A stretch of 64,000 nt of DNA from Bin5 sp965221345 (GTDB lineage: Bacteria > Chloroflexota > Anaerolineae > Caldilineales > Caldilineaceae), in NCBI GenBank assembly GCA_965221345.1, contig CBDCSD010000002.1:1116001-1180000 (forward strand), written 5' to 3'. Below, piece by piece: positions 60,813-64,000 of this stretch. A program made the position numbers and the translations under genes. The notes beneath the pieces were generated by a model that had not been told where the DNA came from, made no database searches, and saw nothing but the letters and a program-made list of their open reading frames with translations. The first letter of the stretch is position 1. Each line of letters begins with the position of its first letter.

Positions 60813-60833
60813 TTGCCCAGTGGTGGGTAAGAT

Positions 60834-61313
60834 TCACGAATCACTGGTGTTCGACGCTTCGTCGGCGCGCCACGCTTCGCTGATCAGTCGAAAAATATCG
60901 GTCTCGGTAACAATGCCGACGGGCAGGAGCCGCCCGCCGCGGGGGCCTGTCGGCTGAACCACGGGAACGCCGCCGATCTTGGTCTCCATCAACTTCTCCA
61001 CCAACTGGCCGACCGATGCTTCCGGCCCGATTGTAATTACGTCGGCCGTCATCACATCCCGCACCGTCAGCCACTCCTCATCGAAGCCCGGATCGTAGGG
61101 GCTGACCACGCTTTCAGCGGTCTCCGCCTCCAGAACATCGGCGTCTGTGACGATCCCGCACATGTAGCCGTCGGGATCGATCACAATGATGCGGCGCACA
61201 TTGTTTTCCTCCATCAACCCCGCGGCATCCACAGCAAGCGCGTCCGGATCAATCGTGATCACCGGCGCGCTCATGATTTCGCTTACCAGTCTGCGGTGCA
61301 TTGATGACTCCAT
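60834..61313 (-). CDS. CBS-domain-pair protein
   Basis: The 159-residue protein is essentially two CBS motifs: residues about 8-60 (V-S-E-I-M-S-A-P-V-I-T-I-D-P-D-A) and about 84-150 (T-V-R-D-V-M-T-A-D-V-I-T-I-G-P-E). Between them is an acidic insert with S-P-Y-D-P-G-F-D-E-E-W. CBS pairs bind adenine nucleotides and regulate partner proteins; no fused effector is present here. It is adjacent and co-oriented with a second CBS protein and tsaE. Confidence 0.88.
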   Translation of the reverse strand: MESSMHRRLVSEIMSAPVITIDPDALAVDAAGLMEENNVRRIIVIDPDGYMCGIVTDADVLEAETAESVVSPYDPGFDEEWLTVRDVMTADVITIGPEASVGQLVEKLMETKIGGVPVVQPTGPRGGRLLPVGIVTETDIFRLISEAWRADEASNTSDS

Positions 61314-61346
61314 AGTGCGGTGACCGATCGGCCCTCTCGGGCCACT

Positions 61347-61784
61347 CTAGGAAGAGTGCTCGACAACATACCGCAATACGTCGGTCGTGGTGAAGATGCC
61401 GACGACTTTACGTTCTACAACCACGGGCAGCCCGCCGATTCTGTAGTCCAGCATCAGACGACAGGCGATATGAATCGAACTGTCCGGCGCAACCGTTTCG
61501 GGATCGGCGGTCATGGCATCGCTGATTGGCAGCTTCGCCCAGAAATAGTTGATCTCGAACAGGCTCAGCGTGGTGACACTGGACGGGGCCGCCTGCCGCA
61601 GGTCACCGAGGCTTACAATGCCGATCAGGTGGCCGTTCTCATCCACGACCGGCAGACGGCGACAGCGATGCTCTGCCATGAGGTCCCGGGCATCGGCCAG
61701 GGAATCCTCTTTGTAGCAGGTATGCGGATCCGGGGTCATCCAGTGCTTCACCTGGCTGCTATCGGACCCCATCGGCGTCTCCAT
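61347..61784 (-). CDS. CBS-domain-pair protein
   Basis: The 145-residue protein has two CBS motifs (V-K-H-W-M-T-P-D-P-H-T near residue 13, and I-S-D-A-M-T-A-D-P-E-T-V near 87, followed by G-G-L-P-V-V). It is a distinct paralogue of the neighbouring 60834 gene and may bind a different nucleotide or form a heterodimer with it. Confidence 0.88.
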   Translation of the reverse strand: METPMGSDSSQVKHWMTPDPHTCYKEDSLADARDLMAEHRCRRLPVVDENGHLIGIVSLGDLRQAAPSSVTTLSLFEINYFWAKLPISDAMTADPETVAPDSSIHIACRLMLDYRIGGLPVVVERKVVGIFTTTDVLRYVVEHSS

Positions 61785-61799
61785 CCCAGCAGTTCGTGG

Positions 61800-62570
61800 T
61801 CAACAACCGGTCCCCCGCCACTGGCCGGTGGCCACTGCTGTCCGCAGCGCCGACAGCAAGGCCCTACTGCGCGGGCCGGTGGCGCAGAAGCACAACATCC
61901 GCTCGTAACCGTCGTGGTCTGTGGCTCGCGGCCAGTCGCCAGATGCTTCACAAGCCAGCCGCGCCTGATCAGTCTCAGGATTTTGCAAGTGCACGCGGGT
62001 GCTGTCGCAAAAGCCTTCGGCCATTGGTGTTTGCCCGTCTGCGCCGCTGTCGAAACGGAGCATCAGGCGGTCGACCGGCAGCAGGTCGCCAAGTCGATCA
62101 GCCCATTCAACGACAACGACATGGCGCATGGCAGCAGGGTCCAGTGGGTGCCCCCCGTTGTCGAACGACTCCTCCTCGACGGCATCGAAAATCTCATCCA
62201 TGCCCAACCCGTATATCTCGTTGGCAAGGGTATCTTCGTTTACCGCCAGCCGGTAGCTGTCCATGTGGAACAGGCGCACGTTTTCAGTCGGGGACGTATA
62301 TTCGTTGATCAGAGTGAATGTAGGGCTGGTGATGTGCGCCTGCACCCCCAGTCCCCTGGCCAGACCCTGCGCAAAAGTGGTTTTGCCAGCACCCAGTTCG
62401 CCTACGAGACCGATCACAGCGCCAGCAGTTCGCGGCCGGTCGCCGATGCCAGGCAGCCACGGACGACAGATCGTCCGCCCCAGCAGTTCGCCGAGTTTTT
62501 GGGTTTCCAATGGAGAAGAGGATAGGATCGGGATGCGGAAATCATCGTTCACCCAATTGATCTCTGACAT
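61800..62570 (-). CDS. tsaE: tRNA threonylcarbamoyladenosine biosynthesis ATPase TsaE, with C-terminal extension
   Basis: The N-terminal part is TsaE: Walker A G-E-L-G-A-G-K-T-T, S-P-T-F-T-L, H-M-D-S-Y-R-L and V-V-V-E-W-A-D-R, the signature needed for t6A37 formation with TsaB and TsaD. After about residue 170 comes an extra tail of some 85 residues, ending T-A-V-A-T-G-Q-W-R-G-T-G-C inside an intergenic-type repeat, so the tail probably arose by loss of the original stop. The start at 62570 (M-S-E-I-N-W) is natural. Confidence 0.92.
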   Translation of the reverse strand: MSEINWVNDDFRIPILSSSPLETQKLGELLGRTICRPWLPGIGDRPRTAGAVIGLVGELGAGKTTFAQGLARGLGVQAHITSPTFTLINEYTSPTENVRLFHMDSYRLAVNEDTLANEIYGLGMDEIFDAVEEESFDNGGHPLDPAAMRHVVVVEWADRLGDLLPVDRLMLRFDSGADGQTPMAEGFCDSTRVHLQNPETDQARLACEASGDWPRATDHDGYERMLCFCATGPRSRALLSALRTAVATGQWRGTGC

Positions 62571-62779
62571 GTCCGCCGCCCGTCACGGGTCCGGGATGTC
62601 CGGCGACCCGAAGTTGGGGGTCGCATTGGCATAGAAACCCTCACGCTTGCGATTTTACCCCCCATCTTGCCGCAAAGCCAAATGCAAAATTTGTTGCGTT
62701 CCTGTTACAATAGTGGTTAGCAGCTTGGGGATAGCCCACACCATCGGACACAAGCAACCAATCACCAGCCACTGCAGTC

Positions 62780-64000
62780 ATGCTGTCAGGATCTCCCATT
62801 CGCCGCCTCCTTTTCATCAGCCTCCTCATAGCGTTGTTTGGTGTATGCCTCTACATTGTCGGCGCACGCGTGGCGCCGTCGCTGGTGCTTGCCCCGCAAA
62901 ACAATGGTGATGGCGGGCTGCCGAGCGATATACGGATCTCCGGTCCCCCCAGTTTCCAGACGTTGACCATAGACGGGCAGGTTGTGTTGGAACGCGCCGG
63001 TTCCCATTACGGCAGACCCCGCATCAGCCCCGACGGCACCCTCATGGCGATAACGGTTGTACCCGCGGGAACGGAGACGATCGGCCTGGCTGAAATCTAT
63101 GTGATAGAACGCGCCACCGGCCGGGTGCGCGAGCGTATCCCCGGCCACAACCCGCGCTGGCAGACGGGGCGCAGCAACCGGCTCCGCTTCGATCAACTCG
63201 ATGCCAACAGCATTCGGCCCGCCATTTACGACGCCGCCAACAGATCGATCATACGCGATGAGAACCTGCTGCCGGACGACAATCCAGCTGAAGTGGAAGC
63301 GGCAGCGGTGGAGATCACGGCGGTCACCTACCCGGAGACGATTCGGGTGGCCCACCACCCGGAAAACAACTGCCGCAACGTTCCCGACTGGCAGGTGGAC
63401 GTCATCCCTTTCGAAGAATATGTGGCCCGCTCCGTCCCCGCGGAGATTCCCATCTCCTGGTCAGCGGAAGCGTTGGCCGCCCAGGCCGTCGCCACCCGCA
63501 CCTATGCCTGGTACCAGATCTTGCGCAGGCGACGCTACTATGACGTGACCGACTGGGCCAATTTTCAGATGATGTGCAACAATCGCTTCTCTTCCACAGA
63601 TGCGGCGGTCAGCAAAACAGCAGGCCAATACCTGGCTTATACAGGGGACAGCACCGCCGCGCCGATTATTGCCATGTACAGCGCCAAGAACGGCCATCCA
63701 ACGCTTACCAATCCGGCAGTGCCCTATCTGCAGGCGGTGCCGGACGAGACCGGCCTCGGTGAAGCGCGCTGGGGCCACGGTTACGGCCTCAGCCAGTGGG
63801 GCGGGGTCCGGCGGGCCCTTGCCGGCCAGACCTATCGCCAGATTCTCGGCCACTACTACACAGACGTCACATTGCAGAATGCCAGCCAACCGACGCAGGC
63901 GATCGGTGGCATTACCGGCCTGTCCCTGAAAGGCTTTTTCCCGGCCGGTGGTCTGCGCTGGGGCGCCCTCGTGCCCTCGGAGCCTCTTTCGGGCACCGTA
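62780..64000 (+). CDS. SpoIID/LytB-domain protein (3' truncated by window)
   Basis: The frame from ATG 62780 runs 407 codons to the window edge. There is an N-terminal membrane helix (about 9-30), a Pro/Gly-rich extracytoplasmic region, and the SpoIID domain from about 208 (F-E-E-Y-V-A-R-S-V-P-A-E-I-P), with A-L-A-A-Q-A-V-A-T-R-T-Y-A. The final G-H-G-Y-G-L-S-Q-W-G-G at about 332-342 corresponds to the family G-H-G-V-G-M-S-Q motif. SpoIID proteins are lytic transglycosylases acting on denuded glycan strands; outside sporulating bacteria they are wall-remodelling enzymes. The 209-bp gap before it contains weak heptamer-like fragments. Confidence 0.85.
   Translation, partial: MLSGSPIRRLLFISLLIALFGVCLYIVGARVAPSLVLAPQNNGDGGLPSDIRISGPPSFQTLTIDGQVVLERAGSHYGRPRISPDGTLMAITVVPAGTETIGLAEIYVIERATGRVRERIPGHNPRWQTGRSNRLRFDQLDANSIRPAIYDAANRSIIRDENLLPDDNPAEVEAAAVEITAVTYPETIRVAHHPENNCRNVPDWQVDVIPFEEYVARSVPAEIPISWSAEALAAQAVATRTYAWYQILRRRRYYDVTDWANFQMMCNNRFSSTDAAVSKTAGQYLAYTGDSTAAPIIAMYSAKNGHPTLTNPAVPYLQAVPDETGLGEARWGHGYGLSQWGGVRRALAGQTYRQILGHYYTDVTLQNASQPTQAIGGITGLSLKGFFPAGGLRWGALVPSEPLSGTV

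Noticed and set aside
1..64000. tRNA, rRNA or riboswitch genes
   Set aside because: I looked in the intergenic gaps for tRNA T-loop and acceptor patterns and for conserved riboswitch cores and saw none. A covariance-model search could still find a divergent one.

Overview
The window is a GC-rich bacterial chromosome segment made almost entirely of catabolic and transport genes. The mix suggests a heterotrophic, non-photosynthetic member of the Chloroflexota (Caldilinea/Anaerolinea-like): many oligopeptide-type ABC importers with lipoprotein binding proteins, Gfo/Idh/MocA and short-chain dehydrogenases, TIM-barrel sugar isomerases, an F420-type LLM oxidoreductase, an M81 peptidase, a molybdenum hydroxylase with its maturation factor, CBS proteins and SpoIID. 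This placement is inferred from gene content; there is no rRNA or other phylogenetic marker. I saw no tRNA, rRNA, CRISPR array or transcription regulator.

Layout. 0-3.5 kb: the Thr/Pro-rich tail of a truncated gene, a sugar isomerase, a non-coding stretch with a near-perfect parS (ParB-binding) palindrome at 1564-1579, and two SDR oxidoreductases. 3.7-9.6 kb: a family-5 (Dpp/Opp) ABC importer whose second permease and first ATPase are one polypeptide. 9.7-12.4 kb: LLM oxidoreductase, cupin, Gfo/Idh dehydrogenase. 12.5-18.1 kb: a second complete Dpp/Opp importer, followed by a cytochrome P450, a rhamnose-mutarotase-like protein, a VOC protein, an Ldh2-family dehydrogenase and a RraA-like aldolase (18.2-22.2 kb). 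22.3-26.3 kb: a ribose-type sugar ABC importer and an SDR. 26.4-32.9 kb, leftward: 2-hydroxyacid dehydrogenase, a second Ldh2 enzyme, two phytanoyl-CoA-dioxygenase-family oxygenases, a VOC protein, a small unknown protein and an MlrC-type M81 peptidase.

33.0-41.8 kb is the main mobile structure. Two directly oriented IS982-type copies (left intact, right truncated) bound 8.8 kb, and the outer ends are flanked by the same 7-bp sequence TATGGTA, as expected for one composite-transposon insertion. Its cargo is a 1609-residue secreted protein with three FN3-like domains and about 43 plant-type leucine-rich repeats, a small two-helix membrane protein plus the tail of a tandem paralogue, and an IS701/IS4-like element with perfect 16-bp ends. 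The insertion lies between the divergent mlrC and Cache-lipoprotein genes.

41.9-53.8 kb: Cache lipoprotein, sugar isomerase and a small membrane protein, then a leftward operon for a third Dpp/Opp-type importer with two Gfo/Idh dehydrogenases and an amidohydrolase. It has a recognisable sigma70-type promoter, and a hairpin lies between the binding-protein gene and the rest. 54.4-60.8 kb: molybdenum hydroxylase cluster (FAD subunit, AAA ATPase, fused iron-sulfur/molybdopterin subunit, fused YqeC-MobA-like maturation protein). 60.8-64.0 kb: two CBS-pair proteins, TsaE and the start of a SpoIID-domain protein.

The genes fit import of sugar-like or glycosidic solutes and their oxidation, isomerisation and cleavage. 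Several families of short intergenic repeats (heptamer GTTAGTG/GTCAGTG tracts, CGAAGG units, GCAGGCGGGACGC elements) run through the window, and some of them supply the stop codons of genes.
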